NCBI GenBank assembly: GCA_022497145.1
Contig: MU386007.1
Location: forward strand, 1-50,700
Direction: 5' to 3'
Length of the DNA: 50,700 bases
Origin: Rostrohypoxylon terebratum
Lineage: Eukaryota; Ascomycota; Sordariomycetes; Xylariales; Hypoxylaceae
Shown here: in pieces, positions 35,795 to 48,302 of the stretch
Position numbering within the stretch: the first letter of the stretch is position 1
Layout: every line of letters begins with the position of its first letter
Made by a program: the position numbers and the translations under genes
The notes under the pieces: generated by a model
Told to the model about the DNA's origin: nothing
What the model saw: the letters and a program-made list of their open reading frames with translations, nothing else
Database searches by the model: none

Positions 35795-36528
35795 ATGAAG
35801 ACTCTCATCCTCGCCATCTGCCTGCTCGCCCTGGTCGTTATGTTCGTCTTTTGGCGTGTCTTTTTCCGTTTCATGCTCCGGTCTGTGCTTTCCCTCCTTG
35901 AACATCCCGCCTACGAGCAGATAGTATCGTTGGCATTTGTATGCGTCACGCTATTTGCTACCACTCTGATCTTCAAGTTCACCCTGATTCTCATGTCGTA
36001 CCACGCATTGGTGAAGCTTGGTGGTCTATCCGACAACTTCTTCTGGTCCCCCTTCGCCGTCCTTCTCTGCATCGTCATCTACACCCGGTTCTGGAGGTAC
36101 ATTGGAAGCGGCATCATGGAGACGCTCAAGCGTAATTTGATTTTCTTTCTCGTAAGTATACCAATTTTTATATATATTGGCAAATTTATCATTCTCTCTG
36201 CCCAGATCCTCTCTCGTATGATTTCACTGACACCTGCCCCAAACAGTGTGTCTATCGATGGAGACGATTCATCTACGACTGTTTCTATGGCGACATGGAA
36301 AACTCCGAATATAAATCGGCGACCTATTTGGCTGATTGGGTTCATTACCTAGTCTTGGGTCAGTGGAAGGTCACCGTGGTCAATGACTTCCGAGCCAGGA
36401 GTTACCCCCCACCCAGGCCCACAACATACGAACAGCTTCAGAACCGTTTCCTGGGAGAGTTTAGCTCTAGCGCAGAAACGGTAAGTTCCATTTCTCTATA
36501 TCTGCTACGCAGGTTTCGTTGTACGTGA
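35795..36528 (+). CDS. Small multi-span membrane protein (about 212 aa)
   Basis: Two exons, 35795-36151 and 36247-36528 (639 nt), with a 95-bp intron (GTAAGT to AAACAG, CTGAC branch site). Three hydrophobic segments are visible at about residues 3-25, 43-68 and 79-101. The second exon gives a soluble tail beginning CVYRWRRFIYDCFYGD and ending around FLGEFSSSAET. If the intron is retained the frame also stays open, giving 185 aa with a fourth hydrophobic stretch and a different end (stop at 36352). A further GTAAGT at 36481 could extend splicing, but the nearest acceptor would leave a 32-bp intron. The family is not recognised. Confidence 0.5.
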
Positions 36529-37833
36529 GGTACTTTATCACGCTTGGTTAGTGATATGAGGAGTTATCGTGGACCCCAACCTGCGTCGAAGAATCATACA
36601 GTCTTATAGCCTTATGGTAGTCGTCGCCTTTTTATGCCTTTCTGTCTTCACTTACACTCGTTTTCGGCCCCAGTCGAGAGAGCCATTGCGAGAAGGATCC
36701 AGGGCCCCTCTGGCTCTTCGATAACCTGACATTTCTCCAATATTACCTATACATTTAATACAGTTCAGCTAACAGCCGCTCGATAATCAGGGCACACATA
36801 GCATCATCGTGGAAGACATTTGCAATCTTGCTAAGGGAGCACACTACGATTAAGTCAGTCGCCACGCTGGTACCCGATTAGACTTATTTGATGCTATTCT
36901 ATGAAGTGGCTTTCTGAACAAACGAGGCCGATCTGAGGAAGGAAGCTGCTAACGAAAAGATAAGTTACTAAGAGGTTTATCTCAGGGTGCCTCCTAAACC
37001 CGAAAGGATAGTGAACGATTACTGGAACCGTAAGTAGCAACACTTGAAAAAACACTTCTATGTTCTCAGCTTACATTTCTTTAGGGTCGTTTACCTGAAC
37101 GCGATCTCGAAGAGCCGAATTACGATTTGTTTCACTGGCAAGAAGTTTGAGGGAAAAAAACAAGTACCTCCGTCATCAAAACTGTGCCGAATCTTTCAAA
37201 ACACAGAAAAGGAGAAAATTGGGAGTCGATGGCAAAAATGGTGCACATGGACTGGGTTATCTGCTTTAGTTCTTTTCGAGATCAATATGAAACGGTTCCT
37301 TTATATTGTGCTGACTGATGAATATCTGCTAAATCTGCGTGAACCTACCGATGTATAATGAAACAACTTATTCTACGTGGCATGACATAAGTTGATACAT
37401 CCTGACATAGACTCTATCACCCAGCCGGAAGCCTTCTTTAAGAGAGCAGGTAGTTAACTGTCGGGGTACGGCTGATGGAACCTTCATAGATGGAACCTAG
37501 TGGGTGAATACCCCGTTTCGTTTACGAGCAATTTCAAGAGCGCACCAGGCTTTTGCACAAAAGAGATGATGCGTACCATTCATGCGCCTTACGATTTAAA
37601 GCTACAATAATGCAAACACCTTTGTTTTCCGACCTCGACCAAATCAACCTTAATTCCAACCCAGAATGATAGCATAGCGATCAGTGAAAACCCGATTTCC
37701 TTCCTTCGTAGCACGGGCATGCATTAAGATAAAATCCGTGGCTAGTGATGTACAAATGTGACCGTAAATGTTCGTTGGTTTCCCAACATCCCTTCATCCC
37801 GAAATCTAGTGCCTAGGAGCGTGGCTTGCGCTT
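36529..37833. other. Convergent intergenic region of about 1.3 kb
   Basis: Between the small membrane-protein gene and the 3' end of the Mlp1/TPR gene. A 104-codon plus-strand frame at 37044-37358 is Lys-rich with no domain and is not called. Nothing else seen. Confidence 0.5.
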
Positions 37834-40800
37834 CTAGTGCGGACCGCCACCCCGTACTCTTTTCGCGTTGTTACTTATCTCCGAGTCGCCTCGAGGACGT
37901 TTATTTCCAGGTTGGAAATTGTCTGCTGATGGATTGAGACTGGCACGACCTTGCGCACCTCCACGACCTCCACGGTTTGCGTTTCCTCCACCGCGAGCAC
38001 CGCCACGCGCCTGGTTAGGGCCACCCGGCTTACGAGCGCCCGCTGTTGGCACTGGAAGGCCTGTAGTCTTAGTCGGAATTTGCGATGCTGTCGTAGATTG
38101 GCTAAACGGTTGTGTAATGGTTGGTCCTGATTGGGTCCCAGGTTGTTGCAAACTTTGACTAAAAGGATTGGAAACTGCGGGTGCTGCTTGTGGTTCTGGC
38201 TTCACGCTTGCAAAGGGGTTGTTTGCTGCTGGCACATTGCTTGACACCCCTGGCTTGGGGATGCCACTGGCCTTTGTTTCTTGGATGGTCGTATTGGCAC
38301 TAAAGGGTTGGGTGTTAGGAGCTACAGTGGTGTTAGTAAAATACGTGATTTCCGTAGGAGGATTGTGGTAAAATAGTATACCTGGTAAGGAGTTACCTGT
38401 TGTCGAGGCAGTAGGCAGCTCTGCAGCGGCTGATTTAGGAGCTGGTGGTGGAGGCTTTGCGTCTTTGGCGACCTCCCATACCTCTCCAACAGGACGCTCT
38501 GGCGTTTCCGTTGCTGCAGTTTCAACGACAGTTATCTTTGCAGCGGCTATTTGGGCCCTTTTCTCGGCCATATTGACCTTGAGATTGCTCTTAGACATGG
38601 CTAGCTGCGTAGCCTGTTCCCGTGCCTGGATGATTTTCTGTTCCCACTCTGCCTTCAACGTTTCCTGCTCTTCCCGTACTTTCTTCGTCTCGATCGCAAG
38701 CTTATTCTTAATGTTATTCTGAATAATGCTCTTGATCGTGGCGTTATTCGACACGAGATCCCTAATCTCTTTATCATTCAACCCATTCAAGTCAGTTGTT
38801 CCAGCTGTAGGAGTTCCAGCAGGAGTGTCTGAAGGTTGCTGTCGAGCAGGGGTAGCCGGTGGTTTCGACCCATTGGCGTTTTCTGCCTCCCAAATCTTCC
38901 GCTCTTGCTCCATGCGTAGTTTGAAGTCAGCCTCCAATTTCTCAACATCTTGTTTCATCTGTTCCCGTTCTTGTTCCATCTGAGTTCTGTACTCAGCCAG
39001 ACGTTTGTTCAGCGACTCCTTCATCTTGTCGCTTCTACTCTTGACAATTTGGTCATGTTTCTCTTCCAGTTCCTTCACTCTCGCCTCTCGTTCAGCGGCT
39101 TTAGCAGCTGCTTCTGAGATCTTTGCTTCGAGTGCTTTGCGTTCATCATCGGATAATGGTGTCGGTAATATCTTTTCTGAGGCTCCGGTGCCATTCTCCA
39201 TTGTTGTATCCCCATTTGTCGCACGAGCTTGGGCATCTGCGACAGCTTGATCCCGCTCTGCGATCACCGAGTTGAGTTCGCTACGAACACTCTGGAGCTC
39301 TCCTTCAACAATGGCCTTCTGTGACGAGACATTATCTAGCTCAGCGCGAACCTCGACTAATTGAGCTTGTAAGGCGTCGAGGGCCTGGACGTTAGATTGG
39401 TCCGCCGGGGCAGATGTAGTAGAATTCTTTTGCGCCTCTTGTTGAAGAGCATCGACTTGGCGTTTGAAGCCGCTAACCTGCTCTTCCAGGCTGAGCTTCG
39501 ACTTCTTAGATAGATCTAACTCTTTTTGGGTTGCTGAGAGTTGGTCAGACACTTCAGCTAATTTTATACGGAGCGCGTCGCGTTCTGTTGTCAATTCAGT
39601 CTTCGCGGTGGTAAGTGTCCTAGATCGTTCCTTCGCTTGGCTGATAAGCTTATCCTTTGACGTCGCCCACGCTGCTTCCTTCTCCTTCAAATCCTGCTCG
39701 AGCTTTTGCACGGAGTCCTTAAGAGATGCCTCCGTTTCTTGCAAAGCATTTCGCTCCGACTCAAGCTTTGTAACCATCTGTCGAAGTTCTTCGATCTCTG
39801 CCGGATCGGTTCTGCCATGTTTCGAGAGGATATCTTCGGTTCGTTTTTGCCATCGATCCCGATCCTCGTGGAGTTGCTTCATCTCGGCTTCCTTAAAAGC
39901 TTGTTGACTCTGCAGCTCTTCGACTTGAGCTTCGAGTGGTTGGATCTGCGATTCTAATTCCGAGATTCTGGCGGTTTTCTCGGCCAACTGGGCTTGTGCT
40001 TGGCGAGCCTCTGCACGTAAAGCGGCGCTGCTCTCTCGGAAGAGGTTAAGCTCCTCCAGCTTGCTCATTAGATCCTTGTGAGCCATTGAACTTCGGTCAC
40101 TGTCACCCTGCGAACGACGTTCTTGCTCAAGTTTCAGCCGGGCTTCGTCAAGTTGAGACTGCGCATATTCGAGTTGTTGTTGCAATCGCTTGGCTTCTTG
40201 CACTTTGAGGTCATACTGTACCTCCAGGATATCCTTCTCGCGACGAAGATAAGTGCTCAATTCTCGGAATTTATCAGCTTCTGAACTACTAGGTTGTGCG
40301 GCGATCGTATCCAGAGATTCATCGGTGGAGCTTCGACTCTGTTGCAAGGCCGAGACTTGCTTGGTTACGTCGTCTAGTTGTTGGTGTAGTAGCTTGTTTT
40401 GTGCGTTTGCGTCGTCTCGACGAGCACGAAGCTCGGAAATTTCACGCTCAAATCGTTGTCTCCTTTCTTCCCAGGAGCTTTCATTTTGTAGGAGCGTAGC
40501 CTTTGCCGACTCTGCTTCAGCTTTCCATGTGACTGCGCTCGTCTTTATTTCGTTGAATTCGCTGCGGAGATTCGATAGAGATTTCGCGGTATCTCCATGC
40601 TTCATGACCTCATTTTCGTAGGCTTCTTGCGCATTTGCTGCAATCTCAGCTTGTGCACGAAGGTCTTGTTGGTGGAATTGGGAAGATGCGGTATATCTTT
40701 CCTCCTCTTCTTTCAAGCGCGCAATCTCGTCTTCGAGGATCGCCTTTTCATCCTCGAAACACTTGGCCACTTCCGCCTGCGAGTCGCGCAGAACTGTTAG

Positions 40801-43800
40801 TTCGTTATTCGATCTTGCCAGCTCAGCAGACAAGTCCTCGACTCTTTGTTCAAGCTCCTTGATGGTGGCATCCTTAGCCGAAATAGCCGCATCCATCTCT
40901 TGCTGGTACTGGTCTTGTGTAGAGTTTATCCTTTCTAACTCTTCTTCCGATGACTGGCTCAATTGCTTGTATTGCTCGACCTGTGCTTGGGCATTCTCGA
41001 GATGTGACTTTGTGAGCTCAAGATCACGTTTGAGGTCTGCTACTTCATGGATGAGCTCTTGGATACGCTCATCTGTGTCTGCTTGCGCGGCGTTTTGTTC
41101 TGATGTAGGTACCAGAGAACCAGGTCTTGGCGTGGGTCTTGGTTGAAGTCTCTCTGCGCGTTCCTCTGCGCTTCGAAGCTGGATGGTAAGCTCATCGGCT
41201 CTGCTTTGGAGATGATCTCTGCTGGTCTTTGTGGCAACAAGCTCCTCACGGATCTGGCCAAGATTTGATGTAAGTTCGTCAATACGCTTCTGGAACTGCT
41301 GAGCGTCATACTCCTTCCGGAGCTGAGCCTTCTTCCCTTCCTCTACCTCGTCTGCCAACTTGCGCTTAGTGGTGTTGAGATCAGTTTCCAAGGTATCGAT
41401 TTGAGATTGTAGGCGTCGCTTAGTTTCCGATTCGCTTAATTCACGTTCATTTTGCAAAGTCTGCTGTGTGGCTAGAAGACCATTCAAGCGCGATTTCTCT
41501 TGCATCAAGCTCTCGTTGTCCTGGCTCAAACGATCCTGGATATCTTTCCAGAGCTTCTTCTCAGCTTTGAGGTTTGCGTTTTCACTACGCATGCTTTCGA
41601 GTAACCCTCTGGCCTCCACCAGATCCTCGGCCACTTGCTGTGTACGAATGTCCTGCTTAGCTGCTGACTCGGACATGGTCTGGTTTCTCCTTTGCAGCTC
41701 TTTGTTCTCGCTTTGGAGGGCAGCAAGATTCGATTGGAGGATTTCGTATCGTTCTGATGCTAGTGAAAGCTGACTCTGCAACTTGGAAACTTCTGCCTGG
41801 AGGGAGTTCCTCTCAGCAGACAGTTTTTCCAGCTGCTCTTTCATCGTCTTTCGGTCGGCTGTCTGTTCGTTTCGGTAGAGATCAAAGTTTTGCTGAAGAT
41901 CTCGGAGTAGAGTAGTATAATCAGAAGTATCATCGTTTGCAGCAGAGTTTTGCTCGATGCTAGCAAGAACGCCGTCTTGCGTAGATCTACCCAGAGCAGA
42001 CGCCATCTCCTCGGCAGATGCTCTCGACTCGACTATGCGTCGGAACATATCCCGTTCTTTAGTAATGGACTCCGTCTTCACCTGGAAGCCGCGAAGAGTG
42101 TCGGTAAAGACTTCCAACTCTTGCTCCAAGCGGATACGCTCTCTATGGTCCTCCATCGCTTGATTCTTGGCCGCAACTGCCTCTTCATTCTCCATCCTCT
42201 CTGCAAGTTCGTGGGTGACTTGAAGGAGTTGTTCATTCCGCTCTTGAAGTTCTTTGATGTTCTTGAAGACGACGAGACGTTCAAGGATCGAAGTATGGGC
42301 GTTTAATTCCTCGTCTCCTGATTGCTCGCCAATCTGACCTCTCTCTAACCTCTGGAGGATTAATCGTTCATCGGAAGTAAGCTGATCCAGACCCTTTTCA
42401 AGACAATGAACATTGAAGGTCAACATCCGGATCTGGGCACTGAGACTCTTGACTTCATACTGAAGGAGGGTATTTCGTTTCTCCGCATCAGCTGCGGCTG
42501 CCTCGGCCCGACGAGCAGCCTTTTTGGCTGCGTCGCGTTCTTTGAAGCTCTCATCTGAGAGATGGGACATAGTCCTCATTTCCTGTTGGAGTCGTTCATT
42601 GTCGGCCTGGAGATCCTCAAGCTCGGGGCGCTTCGCTTCGAGTTGGTCAATAACATCGTCAAGCTCCTTCGCCAGGTTGCTACTGCGGAGCTTTTCGGCG
42701 TTCAGTTGCCCCTTGATCTTGTAAAAATCTTCCATCAACTGGGTCGTAGAGAGCGCTCTTCGCGTAGAGCCTGGCGTCGCGAATGGCGAGCCCGCTCGGT
42801 AGAGAGATCCGTTCAAAGGTCTTGGAGTCTGTGGTGCAGAGCCAGGCTGCGCAGGGCTACCTCCAGCGACCATCGCCTCTAGACGGCCGACCTCGTCTCG
42901 AAGGGACTCGACTGCTTGGGAGAGTTCTTCTTTGTCTGAATTGGCTCTTGCAAGTTCTTCGCTGATTCGGCGGATGCTGTCTTCACATTCTCGCTTAATT
43001 TGCTCTTCCCGTGCCTCCACTTCCTGAACTCGTTTCTTGTGGGCTAGAGTTTGTTGCTCTTTTAGGTCAACGAGTCGGTGTAAACCGTCGCATTCTTGCC
43101 TGTAGTCTTCTTCACGACGACCTCCGGCCTCTTGCAATTGTTGGATTTTAGTTAGGCCTTCATCTACCTTCTTCTGCGATTCATCGAGACGTTGGCGAAG
43201 GGTCTGTTCGGTACGCTTCAGAGATTCTATATTCGAGGTAGCATCGTCGTTAAGACGCTGGAGTTCAGCGATGCGCGCGCCTTTCTCTTTTCGGTACTTG
43301 AGAGCTTCAGCAGACTTGTTCTTCAGCTCGTTTTCAAAGAAGTCACTACTGCTCTGTGCCATCTGAAGCTGTTGCTGAAGCGACTGCTCTCTGAATTTGG
43401 AGCTGCTGGCCGCATTGTTGGCATTCTGCACAGATTGCTGTAGAGATGTAAGCTCTTGGCTTAATTTCAGATTTTTCTGGTGTTGGGCCTGCAGCTCGAG
43501 AGAAAGCGCCTCATTTGCTGAAGTCTTAGTATCGATAATCGCGAGTGACTCCCGATTGGATGTCTCGAGGGATGTAATACGCGCTCGTAGTTTGTCGATC
43601 TCGGACTGGGAAGTTGAGCTAGAGGACTTGATAGATTGAAGTTCGTTTTCTAAATTCTGGCGTATCGTCTCTGCGCATTTATGTTAGCATGAGTGGTAGT
43701 AGACGCGCGGAGATAGGGACGATTACTCGTACCTTCATCCTTGAGCTTTTGGCGAAGTTCCTCGACATCCTTGAGAGCCTTTTTGGCAGTCTCGTTGCTG

Positions 43801-44024
43801 GCGTCGCGCTGTGCTTCGGCACCGCGTACGGAGGTTTCAAGTTCCACTTCCAACTGAAGTTTCTGGGTGAATAGCGCATCGAACTCGTGACCTTTGGCGG
43901 CGACAGCGGATAATATAGATTGTACAAGGTCGATAGTAGGATCAGTGGCAACAGTTGTCAGGTTGACCTCAGGCAAACCCAGATGGGTAGCTAGGTAGCC
44001 GAGATCGACCTCTGCAGCTGCCAT
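37834..44024 (-). CDS. MLP1: Nucleoporin Mlp1/TPR family (2,042 aa)
   Basis: Two exons, 44024-43733 and 43670-37834 (6,129 nt), joined over a 62-bp intron (GTACGA to GCGCAG, GCTAACA branch site). The N-terminus MAAAEVDLGYLATHLGLPEV is followed by about 1,500 residues of near-continuous coiled coil. The TPR/Mlp central signature region follows (QERNEQLLQVTHELAERMEN), then a non-helical tail with PFS/NPF-type and Gly-Arg-rich (GGARGGG...RGGRGG) sequence ending in a basic patch. Length and layout match Mlp1/Mlp2/TPR, which form the nuclear basket and act in mRNA quality control and spindle-checkpoint anchoring. The many frames on the opposite strand (Ser/Leu-rich) are shadows of heptad repeats. 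Confidence 0.92.
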
Positions 44025-44882
44025 GGTATTAAATGATGGAACGAGGTATGGCCATTAGGTGAATGAATCGGGTATACTGCTGGTATTGTTTTTGTGCGGA
44101 TGCTATTATTGATTGGATTTGTGGTATGGTAAGTAAGGGTTCGGTTTGCGAATTGCGACCGCGTTAGGGAATGTGTGAAAAATATCACTAGTCGTGATGA
44201 AAGAAGATGGGATATGGATATGGATATAGAGAGGAATTTGATAGAGGAATGAACGAAGGATGGAATTAAGGTGGAAATAATAGAAGGAATAGATCAACTG
44301 ATCAATAGGCGAATCAATCAATCATTAGAGTAGTAAAGGTGAGTGAACGTTGGTGGCGATGAAAGAATCTAAGTGTGAAGTAGGAAGTGTGAAGTATGAA
44401 GTTGTTAAGGTTAGGTAGGTTTTTTTTCATTTCCTTCACAAAGGAAGCCAACACACTGGACCAAAAGTAAACTGTTTTCGGTGGAAGGCGCGACGAGGCT
44501 AGCAACTAAAATTCCCCTGCTGTTCTGCTGTTCTGCTGTTCTGCTGACCCAGTGTTACACACAGGTACCCTGGCAGCCTATTTCCAGCCTAAACCTAAAA
44601 TTGCCAGCTCAGGGAGCTTTGACCACTGGGCCGTACCTAGGTCCTATGTACCTATTACCTAGAGCAAAGGTTGCACATACAGCATAAAATAAAATATGAA
44701 TCACTTCCGTCACTTCCATTTCAACTATTTCAACCATCTCAAATTCATTCCTCACTCACGTCGATTATCTTCAATGTATTATCCACGGACTTCTACTTGA
44801 CAATGGGTATCATATATCAGCATTACTATCAATTCTTCATTTAGAGCAATTCAGATTTCGAATCTCTCTTCAGCGATGCCCG
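44025..44882. other. Intergenic region
   Basis: About 860 bp. Contains the Mlp1 promoter, an 8-bp microsatellite at 44517-44547 and the sequence CGTACCTAGGTCCTA at 44632-44646, which recurs at 47152-47166 beyond the next gene. Confidence 0.6.
44517..44547. repeat. 8-bp microsatellite (CTGCTGTT)n
   Basis: Three perfect units of CTGCTGTT and a partial fourth. Confidence 0.85.
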
Positions 44883-46960
44883 TCACCTTCGATGACTGTC
44901 TTCCAACTCGTGGAATTCTTCCACAGGCCCTGATTGCCACCCCATACCCGGAAGCTCTGATCTAGGCTGGCCTTGTGCCTCATGTAAGTTGTATGTACCT
45001 TGGTTCTGGCCATGAGATTCGGATACTTGCGGATATCGTGGAGAATAGTCATTTTGGCCTTGGAGTTCTGGCTTGTATGGTGAGCTTGCCGCAGATACCG
45101 GAGATACATTATCGCCTAGTGATACAGCTTGTCCGTTCAAAGCGCTAGAGTCCGGGCTTGTCGCGGATGTAGACACGGGTGCAGCGCCGTCAAGCTCGGG
45201 TTTCCCAGCAAACCCGTCAACGGATGTCAGTGGCACAGCTTGTTCGTAACCTCGATTATGTCGCGATCTTCTCCAGAAAAAGAAGGCCAGCAGCCCGATC
45301 ACTGCGGAACCAGCTGCAGCGCCAACTGCAACCCCTACGATTGTCCCAATATTAGATTTACCTGCTGAGTTAGTAGTTGACCCCCCGGTTTCTACAGGTC
45401 CTTCAGCACTAGTTGCTTTTGGTCCAGACGTCCCGCCGTTCCCAGAGGCGCTTGTTTCTTGTACTATCATTCGATGTTAAAAAAGCGTCAGTTAGATTTG
45501 GCGGTCAACTTACCTGATTCAGTGATTCCAGCGAGAACTGTCAATCCCTTAGCAGCGCTGCAGTACATATCGAAAACCTTTCTGGCAGAACTGACATCCT
45601 CGGTTGCTGTTGAATCACAAGAATATGTCACGTCTGACCCAACCTGGTTACTGACATACCCAGACATGGTGCTTTTGATGCAAACGCACGAGGCCAAAGC
45701 TGCAGGACCCGAAGGACAGAAGTCATAGGTTTGCTTCGAAAATACGTTAGCAACTAATTTACTATGCAGAACTCCCGATCTTACACTCATAACCGCATAT
45801 GACACCGCATCCTGCGCGCAAGAAGCCAGCGAACTAAATTCGGGGAGTGCGGTAATGTAGTATGTCACTTATCGTCCATGTCAGCTAGTGACACATAGAA
45901 CGCGATCTCGAAGGGAACATAACCTACTGTCACCCGGAGGATTCGAAGTCGTTGGGAAAGACGACGTTCGGTCAACCAAGCCGCAGTAGCCAGCAAAGAC
46001 GGCCTGGGCCGAATCGATATCGGCCGTATGCGATGAGCACGAATATTTCACCGAGGTGTTGATCCCTTGACTAACGCGAAGGGAATTCTGGTTCTTGTCG
46101 CATGCGCAGGTAGCCAGAAGACTCGCTTCTGCATTGCATAGGTCGTATGTCTACCCATGAGTATTAGACGAGATATTAAATAAATAAGTATCCTACAGCT
46201 CTCACCAAGCTCCTATGTGACAGTCAGAACGTATTCGGCATATTGATATTTCAATGATCTACAACAGAAAAAAAGGCTCACTGGACGATATAAGATAGGC
46301 CCGAGGCAGCACAGGGAGCAAGTTCCTTCCACGCTGGAAAATCGGTGATATATTGGGTAACTGGATATGTGGGAGTTGGAAACGGCGTGATCGATGCTTG
46401 GTTGCAGTATGCCGAGAGGACGCTGGCTGCACTGGTTTGGTCCGCCGACGCCGTTGAGCCGCAGCTCCCGCTGACCGACTTCGAGATTCCCGATGATATT
46501 GAAGCAAAGTTGTTGTCTTTCGTGCAGACACATGATTGGAGGTCGGTGACGGCTTCGGGACAGTTATCTATTGTCTGCGTCTGGATGTTCTCGGAGACCG
46601 CAGTGGCCGCGCATGGTGCCTACCACAATCAGCATCTTGTCCGAATAGTTCTTTACCGCGCAGGCCCGGTTCTGAATTCCAAAACTCCCCGCGATCTTGT
46701 CATCCTCATATATTGTTGATCGCTCCGCAACTCGTCCCTTTGGCATTTCGCGCTTCTAACACACAGTGTCCCCGCTCGGCATGAATCAATTACGAAAGAT
46801 CGTGTTGGACTTCTCTTGTCTACATTTCCACTGTTAAATGAAATCAACTTACCAGCACAGTGAAAATGGAAAGATCAGTAACATAAACAATATTCTCTGC
46901 TCTCACAAGTGTCGCGCCTAAACACGCCCAACTCAGCAACAACCGTAATTGGGGCATCAT
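44883..46960 (-). CDS. Cell-surface protein with three six-cysteine modules and one TM (517 aa)
   Basis: Seven exons: 46960-46853, 46619-46282, 46212-46206 (7 nt), 46150-45934, 45867-45785, 45733-45514 and 45463-44883 (1,554 nt). A signal peptide (MMPQLRLLLSWACLGATLVRA) precedes three tandem modules with cysteines at 39/56/66/68/89/108, 139/156/166/168/189/207 and 240/257/267/269/290/309: C-x16-C-x9-C-x-C-x20-C-x17/18-C in every copy. The equal spacing independently supports the splice sites, including the 7-nt exon. A Ser/Thr/Gly-rich linker leads to a membrane span at about 363-388, a basic stop-transfer WRRSRHNRGY and a polar, Pro/Gln-rich cytoplasmic tail. It resembles CFEM-type surface proteins but has six rather than eight cysteines. 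A sensor or adhesion role is inferred; I do not know a name for the module. Confidence 0.8.
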
Positions 46961-48302
46961 GACTCCCTACACGCGTCCAGCCCTAGTTGTGATAAAACAT
47001 TTAAAAAAGTTAAAGATACCTCAAAAGAATGTGAATGCACAATGGCGAACAAGACGGGGAAGAACGACGAAACAGCCCAGCATCCCGATCAGGAACCAGG
47101 CATTGCGATCATCGCGAGCAGCCACTCAGGCGCATTATATACCATCCACGACGTACCTAGGTCCTACTTGCCTATCTAGCTAGCTACTAGTCTTCTCGGG
47201 CGAATTTGTCTCTCCAACAGAGAATTTATTTGCCCCTGTCTTGAAGTGCCATAACCCTTGGCAGCTGAACCTTCGCCGCGTCTGCCAAGCAGAGCGGAAG
47301 GACGCCATTCGCCTCGGTCAGAGAAAAAAACATACTAGCTGAAGACGTTTGATGCATCCGCTAACCGTTGACGGTAAAATTTAGCGGCACATTCACGATA
47401 AAATGAGATTTTACCTGTATGCCGATGCCGGTTGCCGCTGGCACTAACTTCGTGACATGACGCTAAGAGACTCGGCTTCATATAACGCGTCCGTCTTTCG
47501 GGGTTAGACCGCTGATGAGTGGAATTGGACCTTAAATACTCGGTCATCTGCAGCGACTTCCTCTAGGCATCAGTTCAACAAAGTCCGGGTTATCGACAGG
47601 CAGACCAAGAGTAGCAAATGTGTTAGTTTTCTATACTAGTTAGTCATGGGGAATTTAGGGGTCGTCGTCGCTATCTCCAGAGGCAATATCACCAGAGTAC
47701 TCCCATTACGATAGCTAACCTTAATGAGACGGACAGCCTTCACGCAAGGGCGTTGTCGATGTGTTAGTAAATATACGAAATAGAAGATACCTATCTGGCA
47801 TAGTTCACCCATTTTTGCGTTTGTCCCTACCTATGGCTTGATGTTCGCGTTTCTTATCTTCGGATATAGATGAGAATGAGAATAGGAACAATATATTTAG
47901 GGATTCATTCAGGAGAGCTATATATTATTTAGAGTAGGTAGTATCGGTCACGATGTCCTTAAGGCAAGGAGACCGGGAAGGTTTCGAATCTAAACAGTGA
48001 TAGCTCACCCGACATCAACCGTCCCGAATAGAATCGTAAGGGTCACTGCTGCCGCCTAAGTAAGTAAATAGATATCACATTATGAGACAGGACATAAAAT
48101 ACCTAGTTAGTGTATCCCTGGGCCTTGAAAAAAGAAACAGACAGAAATGCGCAATGCCAAAGCTTCGAATACAACATGCCACCAATAGATAGTGAGTGTA
48201 AAATGCTAAGAACACATTTCAGTTGCAATCCATTAAAAAAAAAAAGCTCAGAATCGGGCGAGAACTGTATTAAATCTCAGCCACTCACAGGAGCAGTCTC
48301 CT
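46961..48302. other. Intergenic region of about 1.3 kb
   Basis: Promoter side of the surface-protein gene. Holds CGTACCTAGGTCCTA at 47152-47166, also found beyond that gene's other end, and an A10 tract near 48,236. No coding feature recognised. Confidence 0.5.

Noticed and set aside
37044..37358. 104-codon plus-strand frame
   Set aside because: Lys-rich, no domain, no splice partners or promoter signal; likely chance.
37868..43639. Many plus-strand frames of 60-147 codons
   Set aside because: They lie opposite the Mlp1/TPR coiled coil, whose heptad codon use keeps antisense frames open; none has a domain.
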